This document shows positions 62,855 to 64,000 of a stretch of DNA of 64,000 nucleotides, in pieces. Made by a program: the position numbers and the translations under genes. Source of the stretch: Tenrec ecaudatus (Eukaryota; Chordata; Mammalia; Afrosoricida; Tenrecidae). The stretch is from assembly GCF_050624435.1 (NCBI RefSeq), contig NC_134545.1, positions 82,781,563-82,845,562 on the forward strand. Reading direction: 5' to 3'. Below the pieces are notes generated by a model. The model searched no databases and was not told the DNA's origin. It was given only the letters and a program-made list of their open reading frames with translations. Numbering within the stretch: position 1 is the first letter of the stretch; each line of letters opens with the position of its first letter.

Positions 62855-63190
62855 AGACTGAACAGGTGTGGGATCGAGTCCACAGAGAATATTTGTATGT
62901 CATGCAGAGCCTGTACCTAGACCAAGAGACAGTCATAAGAACAGAACAAGGAGATTTTTTGTTCATGGTTTTAAATCAGGAGCAATGCACATCGGGGTTG
63001 TACCCACTGACCTCACTTATTCAATATGACTGCGGAGCAGATAACCTGGGACGTTGGATTATATGAAGAAGAATTCAGCATCAAGACCAGAGGAAGGTTT
63101 ATTAACAACCTCCGTTATGCAGATAATGCAACTTGGCTGGCTAAAAGCGAGGAGGATACAGACAAGAAAACCTCACAAAATTTAAAAAAA
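62855..63190 (+). mobile_element. RTE/BovB-clade LINE fragment, reverse transcriptase core
   Basis: Translations on the plus strand give HREYLYVMQSLYLDQETVIR, a segment ending TSLIQYD, and RGRFINNLRYADNATWLAKS, the RTE reverse transcriptase core. The catalytic YADD motif reads YADN at 63116-63127. A frame change separates the two parts, so the copy is dead. Confidence 0.82.
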
Positions 63191-63639
63191 TTAATAAAAG
63201 GAAACAGGGAGATACCCCACTCAGTGATGGCACCTTGAGAGGTTCGCCGAGGAGGAGTTGAAGCACAGTGTCCCTGAATTGTTGAATCGAAGACTGATGA
63301 TGTGCTCCGCAAACATCCACTGAATCCACGATTTTAAAAAGAGGAAACAAGAAATGATACAGCTGTATCCTTTGCTCAGTGTGCACATTCATGGTTGACT
63401 GGCAGGCGACTGTCTCATCATCGTGGGTCTGGAAGCCACCACCCCAATGTGGGCCATCACTGGGCCCGAGGAAAAGGGGAACCAGCAGCTAAGGGTTCGG
63501 TTCATCGCATTACTCACAACTTGGAAGCCGCCACACATGCTGATCCACTCACAAGGGAGCCCAGAGAGTGTAAATCTGCGGGGCCCAGAGAGGAAATCCT
63601 GAACCATTTACAGGACAACACAAAAGAAGATATAAAAAT

Positions 63640-63960
63640 AATTTTATGTAATAGAGTGATTTTTTTAAAAAAATGTAATCATTTTAGATCTGTGTATTAT
63701 TAAAGATTACACTATGAAGCTTGTTTTAATCACCTTTTAATTATAGTGATAATGCATTCAGATGACTCTGGATATGTTCTCCTGTTGAATAAGTGATAAA
63801 TGCCATTTAATCTCCTCTAAATTGATTATGCAAAAAGGGAACTTGTTGACAAACTTTAATCTGATAGAGTCTCATTTGGGGACTAAATAGGTTTTAAAAT
63901 GCAGGTTGTAATTGTAAGTTATAGTCTTGTAGGGCTTGATATTTGGGATGATTGAACTTT
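63640..63960. promoter_or_regulatory. Candidate conserved non-coding element C
   Basis: Strongly AT-rich, repeat-free stretch at the window's right end with several homeodomain or MEF2-like motifs (TTTTAATTATAG, AAATTGATTATGCAAA). Conservation untested. Confidence 0.3.
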
Positions 63961-64000
63961 TTATGTTTTGAAAATCCAACTAGCTTTTAAAAAATGTAAA

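Noticed and set aside
62855..63190. Functional reverse transcriptase gene
   Set aside because: YADN instead of YADD, a frame change, and no endonuclease or 3' part attached.

Overview
This window is mammalian nuclear DNA, and its mobile elements point to a tenrec (lesser hedgehog tenrec, Echinops telfairi, or a close relative). About thirty copies of the tRNA-derived AfroSINE family place it in Afrotheria. At least two copies of SPIN, a hAT DNA transposon whose patchy mammalian distribution includes tenrecs, narrow this further. L1-type tails and RTE/BovB-clade LINE fragments fit the same picture. The species call is an inference from recognised repeat text, not from a search.

Region 1 to about 3,300 holds no recognisable coding exon. 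Human synteny predicts the 3' end of R3HCC1L on the plus strand here, tail-to-tail with the next gene; only a candidate poly(A) signal near 941 hints at it.

Region 3,300 to about 24,100 is one complete gene on the minus strand, LOXL4 (lysyl oxidase-like 4). Fourteen coding exons (numbered 2 to 15 here, with a non-coding exon 1) could be placed by their splice sites. Their lengths add up to exactly 2,271 nt, or 756 codons plus a stop, the length of human LOXL4. The protein has a signal peptide, four SRCR domains and a C-terminal lysyl oxidase domain with intact copper-binding histidines and both quinone-cofactor residues. The promoter lies in a CpG island at about 23.4-24.3 kb and contains a clear minus-strand TATA box with GC boxes upstream. 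The 3' UTR ends at an AATAAA signal about 1.1 kb after the stop. The introns are littered with AfroSINEs, including a nearly spacer-free inverted pair in intron 1 and a SPIN copy in intron 14.

Region 24.3 to 64 kb appears to be an intergenic desert; human synteny has a gap of roughly 115 kb between LOXL4 and PYROXD2. No protein-coding gene was found. It holds a dense mixture of AfroSINEs, L1-type 3' tails, an ancient L1M-like fragment, RTE/BovB fragments, a mariner-type transposase relic, MER5-like hAT remnants, MIR SINEs, a 446-bp SPIN nested in an older LTR-like repeat, and microsatellites. A few AT-rich, repeat-free stretches look like candidate conserved regulatory elements.

I found no undescribed gene system. 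The most interesting points are the horizontally transferred transposons, an arginine-to-methionine change inside the copper-binding motif caused by the last base of exon 11, and the back-to-back inverted SINEs in the LOXL4 pre-mRNA.
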